A program made the position numbers and the translations under genes. From JAVKFF01 sp040226215 (GTDB lineage Bacteria; Pseudomonadota; Alphaproteobacteria; DSM-16000; Inquilinaceae), in the NCBI GenBank assembly GCA_040226215.1, contig JAVKFF010000111.1:1-34781 (forward strand): a DNA stretch of 34,781 nucleotides, read 5' to 3'. Numbering within the stretch: position 1 is the first letter of the stretch; every line of letters begins with the position of its first letter. Under the pieces are notes generated by a model. The model did not search any database and was not told the origin of the DNA. It was given only the letters and a program-made list of their open reading frames with translations. This document shows, piece after piece, positions 14,429-22,092 of this stretch.

Positions 14429-14899
14429 TCATGTGGGATGGACAGGTAATGCCATGACAAGCGCGTCGATCGTTCCATCTTCGCGCCGGTAATATCCACG
14501 CCGCCGCCCGATTTCCGCGAATCCCAATGACCGGTAGAGTGCGCGCGCCGGGCAGTTGTCGGCGGCGACTTCCAGATACAGGCGGGCAACGCCGCGCCGC
14601 GCCAGGCAGGCGGTGGCCGTCCGCACCAGGCAGCGCGCGTGGCCCTGGCGCCGGTGCGCGGGGAGCGTGGCGAGGGCGAGGATCTCGGCCTCGTCGGCGG
14701 CCCGCCGCAGCAGTATGAAGGCGCAAGGCGCGCCGGCGCGCAGGGCAAGCCAGCCATGCCCGCCAGGCGCGGCGAGTTGCCGGGCGACCAGCTCCGGCGA
14801 CCAGGCATTGCCCAGCGCACTGGCCGACAGCACCGCCAGCACCGCGGCATGCGCCGGTCCGGCCGCGACGATGCCGTCCGCCTCGCTGCCTTCGCTCAC
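14429..14899 (-). CDS. rimI: Ribosomal-protein-alanine N-acetyltransferase RimI-like GNAT
   Basis: A 156-residue GNAT protein. In E. coli RimI acetylates the N-terminal alanine of ribosomal protein bS18. The acetyl-CoA site is LALATLPAHRRQGHARCLV (RRQGHA at 83-88), followed by LYLEVAADNCPARALYRSLGF (about 107-127) with the conserved Asn and Tyr. The start is a GTG at 14899 overlapping the tsaB stop in GTGA. tsaB-rimI adjacency is the usual bacterial context. Substrate specificity cannot be read from sequence, but the family and neighbour support RimI. Confidence 0.9.
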   Translation of the reverse strand: MSEGSEADGIVAAGPAHAAVLAVLSASALGNAWSPELVARQLAAPGGHGWLALRAGAPCAFILLRRAADEAEILALATLPAHRRQGHARCLVRTATACLARRGVARLYLEVAADNCPARALYRSLGFAEIGRRRGYYRREDGTIDALVMALPVHPT

Positions 14900-15579
14900 C
14901 CGCCGGGCGCTCCGGGTCCGACCATCGGCCGTGCTTCCGGCGGGCGCAGATAGAGCGGCGACGGTGGATCCGGCCGGGCCAGGGTCCGCCGGTCATGGCC
15001 CAGGCCCGCCAGCACGGCCGGGTCGACGCCGGCGCCGGCGATCACGACGGCGGCCGCGGCGGGCAGGGCCGCGGCAACCGGGACCGCCGCGTCGCCGGCG
15101 ATCTCCACCCGGCGGCCGCCGAGCAGGCGGGACAGCGCGTCAAGCGCGATCCAGCGCTCCGACACGATCCGGCCGGTGGCGTCGAGATGGCGGATGAAGG
15201 GCTCCGTCCGGCGGCTGTCGACGGCGATCAGCCGGTCGCGTCCGGCGCTGGGCGGCGGCAGCGCGGCGGACAGCGCGTCGAAGGTCGGCACGCCGACGAT
15301 GGCCGCGCCTGAGGCCAGGGCAATCCCGCCGGCGAAGGCGAGGCCGACACGCAGGCCGGTGAATCCGCCGGGACCCGTCGCGACGACGATCAGGTCCAGG
15401 TCGCCGGGTGTGGCGCCAATGCCCGCCAGCAGCGCCGCCAGGGCGTCCGGCAGGGCCTCGCCATGGCCGTGGCGCAGCGCCACCTGGTGCACGGCCAGCA
15501 TCTCGACCGCGCCATCGCGACCGGCCATGCCCAGGCCGAGCGCGAGCTGGTTGCCGCCGGTATCGAGAGCCAGGATCAT
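14896..15579 (-). CDS. tsaB: tRNA threonylcarbamoyladenosine synthesis protein TsaB
   Basis: TsaB is the non-catalytic partner of TsaD in t6A37 formation in tRNAs decoding ANN codons. The ATG at 15579 gives 227 residues starting MILALDTGGNQLALGL, the ASKHA-fold phosphate-1 loop. Later motifs are VATGPGGFTGLRVGLAFAGG (about 75-94), the TsaB/TsaD family signature, and LIAVDSRRTEPF. Upstream in-frame sequence is an artefact of the tandem repeat at 15635-15718. It is followed by rimI with a GTGA overlap, and its leader contains the repeat array. Confidence 0.95.
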   Translation of the reverse strand: MILALDTGGNQLALGLGMAGRDGAVEMLAVHQVALRHGHGEALPDALAALLAGIGATPGDLDLIVVATGPGGFTGLRVGLAFAGGIALASGAAIVGVPTFDALSAALPPPSAGRDRLIAVDSRRTEPFIRHLDATGRIVSERWIALDALSRLLGGRRVEIAGDAAVPVAAALPAAAAVVIAGAGVDPAVLAGLGHDRRTLARPDPPSPLYLRPPEARPMVGPGAPGG

Positions 15580-15634
15580 GGTGTTGCCAACCTCGCGGTC
15601 GAATAGGGCCGTGGGACGCGGTATGGTCGGCGAC

Positions 15635-15718
15635 GACCGCCGATTCCCGACCGCCGATTCCCGACCGCCAATTCCCGACTGCCGATTCCCGACCGCCGAT
15701 TCCCGACCGCCGATTTCC
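15635..15718. repeat. Six-copy 14-bp tandem repeat in the tsaB leader
   Basis: The unit GACCGCCGATTCCC is repeated six times head to tail: 15635-15648, 15649-15662, 15663-15676 (one change), 15677-15690 (one change), 15691-15704 and 15705-15718 (one change); a decayed seventh may follow. It lies between divergent tsaB and the ddpX-like gene, starting 56 bp upstream of the tsaB ATG. On the minus strand the unit contains GAATCGGCGG, shared with the array upstream of pobA. Confidence 0.92.
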
Positions 15719-15743
15719 CACCGCTGACGATCGATAGCCCCTG

Positions 15744-16355
15744 ATGTCCGTCGCCGCAAACGCCCCGTTCCTCGAGATCGCCCCGCCGGGCTTCGACGTG
15801 CTGTGGGATGTCCGCTATGCCCGCCCGGACAATTTCCTGGGCCGGCCGATCTATCGCCGGGCCGCGGTCTACCTGCATGTCGACGCGGCCCAGCGCCTGA
15901 GCACGGCGATCGCGGCGGCGGCGGTACGCGGCCTCAGGCTGCTGATCTTCGACGGCTTCCGGCCCCTGGAAGCGCAACGCGTCATGTTCGAGGCCTTCCC
16001 CGACCCGCGCTTCGTGTCCGATCCGGACACGCCGCGGGGTGGCGCCGGGCTTGCCCACCCTCGCGGCGTCGCCGTCGACCTCACCCTGGCCGACGCTGCC
16101 GGACGCCCCCTCGACATGGGCACCGACTTCGACGCCATGGTCGCGGCCTCGGCCCATGACAGCCCCGCCGTCGGGGAGGCGGCCGGCGCCAACCGGGCGC
16201 TGCTGCGCCAGATCATGGAGATGGCGGGCTGGCGGGCCTATCGGGCGGAGTGGTGGCATTACCAGCTGCCCGAGGCCGGGCGCTACACGGTGCACGGCGA
16301 TGCGGCCCTGTCCGAACCGCTGAGCCTGATGCCGGCCGGAAGCGGCGGGCGCTGA
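15744..16355 (+). CDS. ddpX: D-alanyl-D-alanine dipeptidase (VanX/DdpX family)
   Basis: A 203-residue zinc dipeptidase that splits D-Ala-D-Ala. The VanX landmarks are FDGFRP (Arg73, transition-state arginine), AHPRGVAVDL with zinc ligands H105 and D112, and EWWHY with general base E169 and zinc ligand H172. No signal peptide is seen, so it should be cytosolic. No vanH or vanA ligase is near, so it is more likely involved in peptidoglycan turnover and D-Ala reuse, like DdpX, than glycopeptide resistance. It is divergent from tsaB and convergent with the Bax-like glucosaminidase, also a cell-wall protein. ATG at 15744 directly after the repeat array. Confidence 0.92.
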   Translation: MSVAANAPFLEIAPPGFDVLWDVRYARPDNFLGRPIYRRAAVYLHVDAAQRLSTAIAAAAVRGLRLLIFDGFRPLEAQRVMFEAFPDPRFVSDPDTPRGGAGLAHPRGVAVDLTLADAAGRPLDMGTDFDAMVAASAHDSPAVGEAAGANRALLRQIMEMAGWRAYRAEWWHYQLPEAGRYTVHGDAALSEPLSLMPAGSGGR

Positions 16356-16408
16356 CCGAAGCCTGCCTCGAGGACACCCGGACGACAGGCCGGGGCAACA
16401 GCGGTCAG
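16352..16408. terminator. Nested inverted repeat between convergent ddpX and bax
   Basis: CTGACCG (16352-16358) and CGGTCAG (16402-16408) pair, enclosing GCCTG (16361-16365) and CAGGC (16386-16390). The outer arms contain the stop codons of both convergent genes. This could serve as a bidirectional 3'-end hairpin; it has no U tract and the loop is long. Confidence 0.3.
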
Positions 16409-18546
16409 AGCGCCGCCTCGGCGATGGTGGGCGCCTCGAGCCGCAGATCGTCGAGCGCCATCAGGTCGTTCGCCCGCATGACCCGCCGGATATAGGTGAT
16501 GTAGTCCTCGCCAAGCTCCGAATAGGCGTCGAGCGTGCCGATCAGGGCATAGCCGTCGATCGGCTGGCCGTCGCGCCGCATCTCGGACCTGAGGGCCCGG
16601 AAATCCCGGTAGGCGGGATGGGTGTTCAGGTTCAGCGCATAGGCGTCGACGCTGTCGTATAGCGTGTCGAAGGCGGCGAAACGGAAACCCTGGCCGGCAT
16701 TGGACAGGCCGTCCGGGCTGGCGGTGATCTGGCCGAACAGGGCGTTGCCCTGGCGCGCCAGCGAGGAGGTGCCCCAGCCGCTCTCCACCGCGCCCTGGGC
16801 CAGTGCCATGGAGGGCGGGATGACGTCGACCCGGCGCATCAGGAGGTCGGCATCGGCATCGCCGGTCTCGTAGCGCCGGGCGAGGTCGGCGAGGAAGGCG
16901 GCGTCGCTGGCGTCCGGCTCGCGGCCGGAATTGAGTTCCGCGCGGATGCCCGCCAGGCGCGCCCGGTCGGCGAGGATCGATTCGTTCACCTGCAGAATGA
17001 TCGGCAGCACGGTGTTGAAGAACAGCCGCTTGCGCTGCGCCAGCGTGTTCACCTGGACGATATCGTCGGGGAAGGCGCCAACCAGGATGCGCGGCACCGG
17101 CATCGCGCTCTCCGGCGCCTCCAGCCAGTTGAAGCCGTGCTCGGCGAACAGCGTGTCGAGGGCGTCGCTGTCGCTGACCGTGAGGATGGTCAGGCTGTCC
17201 TTGTCGATCGGCGGGTAGGGCGCCAGCAGGTTGGCGATCTCCATGCCCTCGCCCGCCGGATGGGGAAACTCGCGCTGCAGGGTGAGCGCGAGGGCATCGG
17301 TGGAGGCGGGGTCGACCGGCGTGCGGTCGGCGATCACGCCGTCATCGGGCGCGCCTTCATCGGTCCCGCGGTCATCGGGCGACGCGGTCGGCGTGTGCGG
17401 CGTGAAGGGGGCGAAGCTGACCGCGTCGGCACCGGGGAAGACCGTGCCGGGAAAGCGCGCCGTAGCGGCCATGCCGATGGCGGCCGACACGCCGTCGATG
17501 CCGGGAACGGCCGCCGGCACCGGGTCGGAGGCGATCTCGGGCACGCTCTCGGGCGCGGCTGCGGGCGACGTTGCGGTCGACATCGTTTCAGGTGATGCGG
17601 GGGGCCGTTCGGCGTCTGCGACGGCGACCATGGCAAGGTCGAGATCGGGGGCGCCGTGCAATAGCGGGCCGGCGATGACAGTGCGATCCGCCGCCAGGTC
17701 GCCCGCCGGATCATCCGCCGTGTCGCGCGGCGATGCGCCGATGCCGTCGCCCGTGACCACAGCCGTGACCGCAGCCGTGGCCACGCGCGCGGAGGCCTCC
17801 CCCTCGGCGGCCTCCCCTTCGGCGGGTTCGGCTGGCGGCTGAGTTGGCGCCTCGGCAAGGTGCGTCCCCGCCACCGGATGTCGGTCGACTGGACTGACCG
17901 TCAGTCCGGCCTGGATGCCGCCGTCGAGCAAGGTGCCGAGCGAGGTGTCCGGCGAGGTGTCGATCGAGGTGTCGAGCGGGGTTGACGGATCGGCGGCGGC
18001 CTGCGGCGGCGGCGGTTCCTCGACCACGCGGACGGTGACCTGGCTCGGCTCGGCTGGCAGCGCCGGCGTCTCGCCCTCGGCCTGGTCGATGGCGGGCGGT
18101 GCCGGCTGGTGCACGGTCCGCCGCTGCGCGGCCGGATCGATGAGATCGCTGTGAGCGAGGCTGCCGGGTCCGCCCTCGGGCCAGCGCACGGCTGCCTGCG
18201 CCTGGTCCGCGCGGGAATGGAGATCGGCGCTCGCGCCGTCGAGGCCGGAAAGGACGGCTGCGTCCGCCGGGTGATCGGCGAGCGGCGCGGTCTGGCGTTC
18301 GCCGGCCTCAGGGCCCGCCACGGGCGCCAGGGCGATCCGGGCGTCGCCGCGCTCGGGCAGTGTGGCGACGGATCCGGGCCGGTAGGGTGTGGTGGTGCGG
18401 CTGTCGAGCAGCAGCCAGGAGAGCGCCAGTCCGATCAGCAGGCCGATAAGGACCAGCGCACCCAGCGTACCGGCCGCCGCCCAGGCCACCTGTCGGTTCG
18501 CCGGGTTGTCGGGGGTGCTGGTCATCGGCCGGGGAAAGGCGGTCAC
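16405..18546 (-). CDS. Bax-like N-acetylglucosaminidase with membrane anchor and long disordered linker
   Basis: A 713-residue protein in three parts. Residues about 20-47 form one transmembrane helix (LGALVLIGLLIGLALSWLLL). About 48-480 is low-complexity Ala/Pro/Asp/Thr sequence with DTS-type mini-repeats near 193-205 and looks disordered. The C-terminal ~230 residues match E. coli Bax/GH73-type glucosaminidases: VPRILVGAFPDDIVQVNTL, QRKRLFFNTVLPIILQVNE, and ALAQGAVESGWGTSSLARQG with the probable catalytic Glu near 587. It should reach into the periplasm and cut peptidoglycan. The start is a GTG at 18546; an ATG at 18525 is as likely. nfuA ends 10 bp upstream on the same strand, so the two are probably cotranscribed. 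Confidence 0.85.
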   Translation of the reverse strand: MTAFPRPMTSTPDNPANRQVAWAAAGTLGALVLIGLLIGLALSWLLLDSRTTTPYRPGSVATLPERGDARIALAPVAGPEAGERQTAPLADHPADAAVLSGLDGASADLHSRADQAQAAVRWPEGGPGSLAHSDLIDPAAQRRTVHQPAPPAIDQAEGETPALPAEPSQVTVRVVEEPPPPQAAADPSTPLDTSIDTSPDTSLGTLLDGGIQAGLTVSPVDRHPVAGTHLAEAPTQPPAEPAEGEAAEGEASARVATAAVTAVVTGDGIGASPRDTADDPAGDLAADRTVIAGPLLHGAPDLDLAMVAVADAERPPASPETMSTATSPAAAPESVPEIASDPVPAAVPGIDGVSAAIGMAATARFPGTVFPGADAVSFAPFTPHTPTASPDDRGTDEGAPDDGVIADRTPVDPASTDALALTLQREFPHPAGEGMEIANLLAPYPPIDKDSLTILTVSDSDALDTLFAEHGFNWLEAPESAMPVPRILVGAFPDDIVQVNTLAQRKRLFFNTVLPIILQVNESILADRARLAGIRAELNSGREPDASDAAFLADLARRYETGDADADLLMRRVDVIPPSMALAQGAVESGWGTSSLARQGNALFGQITASPDGLSNAGQGFRFAAFDTLYDSVDAYALNLNTHPAYRDFRALRSEMRRDGQPIDGYALIGTLDAYSELGEDYITYIRRVMRANDLMALDDLRLEAPTIAEAAL

Positions 18547-18556
18547 ACCGGCCCGA

Positions 18557-19117
18557 TCACGGGACGGCGCGAACCTCCTGGACTTCCGGTATATAGTGCC
18601 GCAGCAGGTTCTCGATCCCCGCCTTCAGCGTCATCGTCGAACTCGGACAGCCGGAGCAGGCGCCCTGCATGTGCAGGTACACCACGCCGTCGTCGAAGCC
18701 CTGGAAGACGATGTCGCCGCCATCCTGGGCGACCGCGGGACGTACGCGTGTGTCGAGCAGTTCCTTGATCTGCACCACGATCTCGTCATCGTCCTCGCCC
18801 ACCGAGGAGGCCGCCGTGGCACCGCTGCCGCCGTTCAGCATGACCGGACGGCCGGCAGTGAAGTGCTCCATGATGGTGCCGAGAATGGCCGGCTTCAGCA
18901 GGTACCAGTCCTTGTCCTCGACCTTGGTGATGGTCACGAAATCCGCCCCGAGGAAGACTCCGGTCACGCCGTCGATTTCGAACAGGCGCTGCGCCAGCGG
19001 CGACACCGCGGCCTCATCGGGTCCCGTGAAATTGGCGCTTCCGCTGCCCAGCACGGCCTGGCCGGGAAGGAATTTCAAGGTCGCGGGATTTGGGGTCTGC
19101 TCGGTCTGGATGAACAT
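18557..19117 (-). CDS. nfuA: NifU-like iron-sulfur carrier (Nfu type)
   Basis: A 186-residue Fe-S carrier with an Nfu N-terminal domain (MFIQTEQTPNPATLKFLPG, about 1-88) and a NifU C-terminal domain (about 110-186) holding the cluster motif CSGCPSS with C154 and C157. It delivers 4Fe-4S clusters to target enzymes, among which MiaB, encoded in this window, is a plausible client. ATG at 19117, with a promoter candidate about 65 bp upstream. The nfu-tsaB neighbourhood is conserved in alphaproteobacteria, here separated by bax and ddpX. Confidence 0.95.
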   Translation of the reverse strand: MFIQTEQTPNPATLKFLPGQAVLGSGSANFTGPDEAAVSPLAQRLFEIDGVTGVFLGADFVTITKVEDKDWYLLKPAILGTIMEHFTAGRPVMLNGGSGATAASSVGEDDDEIVVQIKELLDTRVRPAVAQDGGDIVFQGFDDGVVYLHMQGACSGCPSSTMTLKAGIENLLRHYIPEVQEVRAVP

Positions 19118-19182
19118 GTCTGTGCAATCTTTCTCCGCACGCGTACACCCCGCGAACGGGGCGCCACGGCATCAGGGCGCGA

Positions 19183-19211
19183 GTCATACACGAGTTGATC
19201 TGGCACGCCAA
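19183..19211 (-). promoter_or_regulatory. Candidate promoter of nfuA-bax
   Basis: The minus strand has TTGGCG (19211-19206), 17 bp, then TATGAC (19188-19183). The predicted start near 19176 gives a ~60-nt leader to nfuA. The pobA gene upstream on the same strand ends at 19301. Confidence 0.48.
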
Positions 19212-19300
19212 CAATTGGGACGGCATGGCTGCCGTTCAACCCGTCGGAGCCTGGGGTCCTGGCCGGTCTCCGACGCCGGGACGCGGGGCCGCTCTCTCAG

Positions 19301-20473
19301 CTAGTAGGGCAGCCCGACATAATTCTCCGCCAGCGAGGTGAGCGCCGCCTGGGAAGAGAACACGTAATCCAGCTCGGCCTCCTGGATGCGCCGGGCAAAG
19401 GGGCCATCCTCGGGAAACAGGTGCAGCAGCGTGGTCATCCACCAGGAGAACCGCTCCGCCTTCCAGATGCGCGACAGGGCGCGCTCGGAATAGCGCTTCA
19501 GCCCCGCTTCCTCTTCCCGGCCGTACCGTGCGATCAGCCCCTCGGCCAGATAGTGCACGTCCGAGGCCGCCAGGTTCAGCCCTTTGGCTCCGGTCGGGGG
19601 CACGATGTGGCCGGCATCGCCGGCGATGAACAGCCGGCCGTGCTGCAAGGGTTCGCTGACGAAGCTGCGCAGCGGCGCGATCGATTTCTCGATCGACGGG
19701 CCGGTGACCAGCAGGCGCGCGGTCTCCGCCGGCAGCCGCGCCTTCAACTCGTCCCAGAAGCGCTCGTCCGGCCAGTCCTCCACCCGGTCCTCGAGGGGAC
19801 ATTGCACGTAGTAGCGGCTGAGCCGGGCCGAGCGCATGGAGCAGAGCGCGAAGCCACGCTCATGGTTCACGTAGATCAACTCGTGATTGACCGGCGGCGT
19901 CTCGGAGAGGATGCCGAGCCAGCCGAAGGGATAGACCTTCTCGTAGGTCCGTCGGCGCGCCGCCGGAATGGTCTCGCGGCTGACCCCGTGATAGCCGTCG
20001 CAGCCGGCGATGAAATCGCAGTCGAGCCGCTCCTCCGCCCCGTCCTTGCGGAAGGTGACATGAGGCCGGTCGCTCTCGATGGCGTGCAGCGCCACTTCCT
20101 CGGCCTCGTCGATCACCGTCCCGTCCAGGGCATCGCGTGCCTTGTAGAGATCGCGGGTCACCTCGGTCTGGCCATAGACCATGACCGTCTTGCCGCCGGT
20201 CAGCGATTCCAGGTCGACGCGGTGGCGCTCGTCCTTGAAGGCGATGTCGAAGCCCTCGTGGATCTGGCCCTCGCGGTCCATGCGTTCGCCCACGCCGGCG
20301 GCGCGCAGCATGTCGGTCAGCCCCTGTTCCAGGACGCCGGCGCGGATCCGGCCCAGCACGTAGTCGCGAGAGCGGCGCTCCAGGACGACGCTGTCGATGC
20401 CCTCGAGGTGGAGGATCTGCGAGAGCAGCAGCCCCGCGGGACCGCCGCCGATGATCGCGACCTGTGTGCGCAT
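19301..20473 (-). CDS. pobA: 4-Hydroxybenzoate 3-monooxygenase
   Basis: PobA is an FAD/NADPH flavoprotein that hydroxylates 4-hydroxybenzoate to protocatechuate, feeding the beta-ketoadipate pathway. The 390-residue protein (usual length ~394) has the FAD motif VAIIGGGPAGLLLSQ, the VLERRSRDYVLGRIRAGVLEQG block, CDFIAGCDGYHGVSRETIP, the substrate-site SRYYVQCP, and GRLFIAGDAGHIVPPTGAKGLN. ATG at 20473; the frame upstream is open only because of the repeat array. No pobR regulator, pca gene or aromatic transporter is adjacent, so it is an isolated catabolic gene in a housekeeping neighbourhood. Confidence 0.96.
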   Translation of the reverse strand: MRTQVAIIGGGPAGLLLSQILHLEGIDSVVLERRSRDYVLGRIRAGVLEQGLTDMLRAAGVGERMDREGQIHEGFDIAFKDERHRVDLESLTGGKTVMVYGQTEVTRDLYKARDALDGTVIDEAEEVALHAIESDRPHVTFRKDGAEERLDCDFIAGCDGYHGVSRETIPAARRRTYEKVYPFGWLGILSETPPVNHELIYVNHERGFALCSMRSARLSRYYVQCPLEDRVEDWPDERFWDELKARLPAETARLLVTGPSIEKSIAPLRSFVSEPLQHGRLFIAGDAGHIVPPTGAKGLNLAASDVHYLAEGLIARYGREEEAGLKRYSERALSRIWKAERFSWWMTTLLHLFPEDGPFARRIQEAELDYVFSSQAALTSLAENYVGLPY

Positions 20474-20495
20474 GGGTGTCCGGTTCGCTCCCTGT

Positions 20496-20560
20496 CCGCC
20501 GATTTTATCCGCCGGTTCTGCCCGCCGGTTCTGGCCGCCGATTCTGGCCGCCGGTTCTGC
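20496..20560. repeat. Five-copy 13-bp tandem repeat in the pobA leader
   Basis: Units CCGCCGATTTTAT, CCGCCGGTTCTGC, CCGCCGGTTCTGG, CCGCCGATTCTGG and CCGCCGGTTCTGC lie head to tail at 20496, 20509, 20522, 20535 and 20548. The array starts 23 bp upstream of the pobA ATG. The core CCGCCGATTC also forms the 14-bp array at 15635-15718. Confidence 0.88.
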
Positions 20561-20615
20561 CCTGATGCCCGCGACCGACGGCCGCGCCCCGGGTCGCGGC
20601 CCCCGGGCCGCATCC

Positions 20616-20644
20616 ATCGTAGAGCGGACGCCGGCCAGGTGGAA
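20616..20644 (-). promoter_or_regulatory. Possible promoter of pobA
   Basis: The minus strand has TTCCAC (20644-20639), 17 bp, then TACGAT (20621-20616). If used, the ~136-nt leader would contain the 13-bp repeat array. The -35 match is weak. Confidence 0.28.
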
Positions 20645-20722
20645 GCACGCGCGTCCGCCGGGTCTGCGACAATCCGCCCTATCCGCAGGCACGGCCCGCG
20701 GCGGCGGGGCATGGCGGAGCGG

Positions 20723-21226
20723 TCAGGCGAGTCCGTCGATCGCCTCGGCGTCGAGATTGCCGGGCACGATGGTGATCGGCACGCGCAGCCGTCCCAGCCC
20801 CTTGGTGGTGAGGTACTGGATCAGCGGCCCGGGCCCCTCCGCCCCCGGATGGGCGCCCAGCACGAGGATGGAGATCGACGGCTCCTCGTTGATCAGCGCC
20901 AGGAGCTCTTCCCGCGTGGTGCCCTCGCGGATATGCAGGATCGGCATCTGTCCGGTGAGCTCGACCACTTCCTCCGCGACGCTGTGCAGGCGGGTCTCCG
21001 CCTCCTCGCGCATCTCCGCGCGCATCACCTCCTCGACCGCCATCCAGTGCTGGAAGTCGGCCGGCTCGATGACGTGCATCAGGGCGACGCGCCCGCCGGT
21101 GTGCTGGGCGCGCCGGCAGGCGAAGCGCAGCGCCGCGCGCCACTCCTCGGTATCGTCGACGACGATGAGGAAGACGCGCACATCCTCGTTGGCCGGCGCG
21201 CCGGCCTGGGCCTCTTCGGTGCTCAT
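20723..21226 (-). CDS. Universal stress protein (UspA family)
   Basis: A 167-residue single-domain USP-fold protein: VRVFLIVVDDTEEWRAALRFACRRA at the N-terminus, then GGRVALMHVIEP, and ISILVLGAHPGAEGPGPLIQYL near the ATP-loop position and RVPITIVPG at the last strand. The loop after LVLGAH departs from the ATP-binding G-x2-G-x9-G(S/T) pattern, so nucleotide binding is doubtful. ATG at 21226. USP genes near nfu and trpS are part of the conserved alphaproteobacterial order. Specific function unknown. Confidence 0.88.
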   Translation of the reverse strand: MSTEEAQAGAPANEDVRVFLIVVDDTEEWRAALRFACRRAQHTGGRVALMHVIEPADFQHWMAVEEVMRAEMREEAETRLHSVAEEVVELTGQMPILHIREGTTREELLALINEEPSISILVLGAHPGAEGPGPLIQYLTTKGLGRLRVPITIVPGNLDAEAIDGLA

Positions 21227-21292
21227 GGCGCCAGTGTCAGCGGGCGGCGGAGTCGGGTCAAGCCCGCAACGCGACTGCGCCGGCGCGCGGGC

Positions 21293-22090
21293 CTATCGGC
21301 GGCGGAAGGCAACGCTGGCCAGCCAGCCGGCGAAGACGGCGATGGCGATGGCGGCGAGTCCGTAGAAGGGCGGGTAGCGGTTGGCGAAGTCGAAGACCGC
21401 CGCGCCGAAGCCGATCTTGGAGACCACGAGCGGGGTGGTCTGCGCGCTGACGATCTCGCCCTCGCGGATCAGATAGACCGATACCGTATACTGGCCGGTC
21501 GGCACCGACGAGGGGAAGACCACACGGGCACGGAACAGCGAGTCGCCAAGAAAGCTGACCGTCTGCTCCTCCGGCACGTAGAGCTCGTTGCGTTGCATGT
21601 TGCGGATCAGCGCGGCGCGGAACAGGGCCTCCGTCTCGTCCTCGGACAGTTGCCGCCCGTCCTCGGTGACCATCGGCGGCACCTCGCCCGAGAGGCCGAA
21701 GATCAGGTGCTCGAGCCCGATGGCGTGGCGCGCCAGCACGGTGGCCGGCGCGATGTCGTCGACCGGCCGGTTGACGGCGACGGAGTAGAAGCCCGGCACC
21801 TGCTCGAAGGTGACCGAGCGGGTGTTGATCCAGATGCCGGCCACCCGTTCCTTGAGGCGCACCGTGGTTGCCTCCGAAGGCCCGCGCACCACGACGGCGA
21901 CGTCGCCCGGCGCGTCGACGGCGCCGAACAGCGTCACCTCGGTGCCGGTGAAACCGGTCGTGATGGCGATCAGGTGCTCTGACAGGTCGGCCACGACCTC
22001 GTCCGCCAGGGCGGCGCGCTGCCCGCACAGCGCCAGGAACGAGGCCAGCAGGGCCGGCACGGCGAGGCTGGCGGCGCCGATCCGGACCAT
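21293..22090 (-). CDS. TIGR02186-family (Alph_Pro_TM) membrane-anchored protein
   Basis: A 265-residue protein of unknown function found mainly in alphaproteobacteria. It has a cleavable-looking signal peptide (residues 1-30, ending ALADEV), a periplasmic beta-rich domain (ITTGFTGTEVTLFGAVDAPGDVAVVVRGP, about 42-70; IWINTRSVTFEQVPGFYSVA), and one C-terminal transmembrane helix (LAAIAIAVFAGWLASVAF, about 243-261) with a short basic tail. The ATG at 22090 is 2 bp from the stop of the TauE-like transporter gene, so the two are almost certainly translated together. The pairing suggests it works with the transporter at the periplasmic face; the substrate is unknown. Confidence 0.85.
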   Translation of the reverse strand: MVRIGAASLAVPALLASFLALCGQRAALADEVVADLSEHLIAITTGFTGTEVTLFGAVDAPGDVAVVVRGPSEATTVRLKERVAGIWINTRSVTFEQVPGFYSVAVNRPVDDIAPATVLARHAIGLEHLIFGLSGEVPPMVTEDGRQLSEDETEALFRAALIRNMQRNELYVPEEQTVSFLGDSLFRARVVFPSSVPTGQYTVSVYLIREGEIVSAQTTPLVVSKIGFGAAVFDFANRYPPFYGLAAIAIAVFAGWLASVAFRRR

Positions 22091-22092
22091 CC

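Noticed and set aside
15635..15718. Possible CRISPR array
   Set aside because: The 14-bp units are directly adjacent with no spacers, and no cas gene is nearby. The 20496-20560 array fails for the same reason.
15580..15759. N-terminal extension of TsaB encoding a repeated GIGGRESAVGN peptide
   Set aside because: It is the translation of the 14-bp tandem repeat in successive frames. The ATG at 15579 gives the conserved TsaB N-terminus.
20474..20692. N-terminal extension of PobA
   Set aside because: The frame is open because the 13-bp repeats lack stops. The start at 20473 yields the canonical GGGPAG FAD motif at the right distance and the usual protein length.
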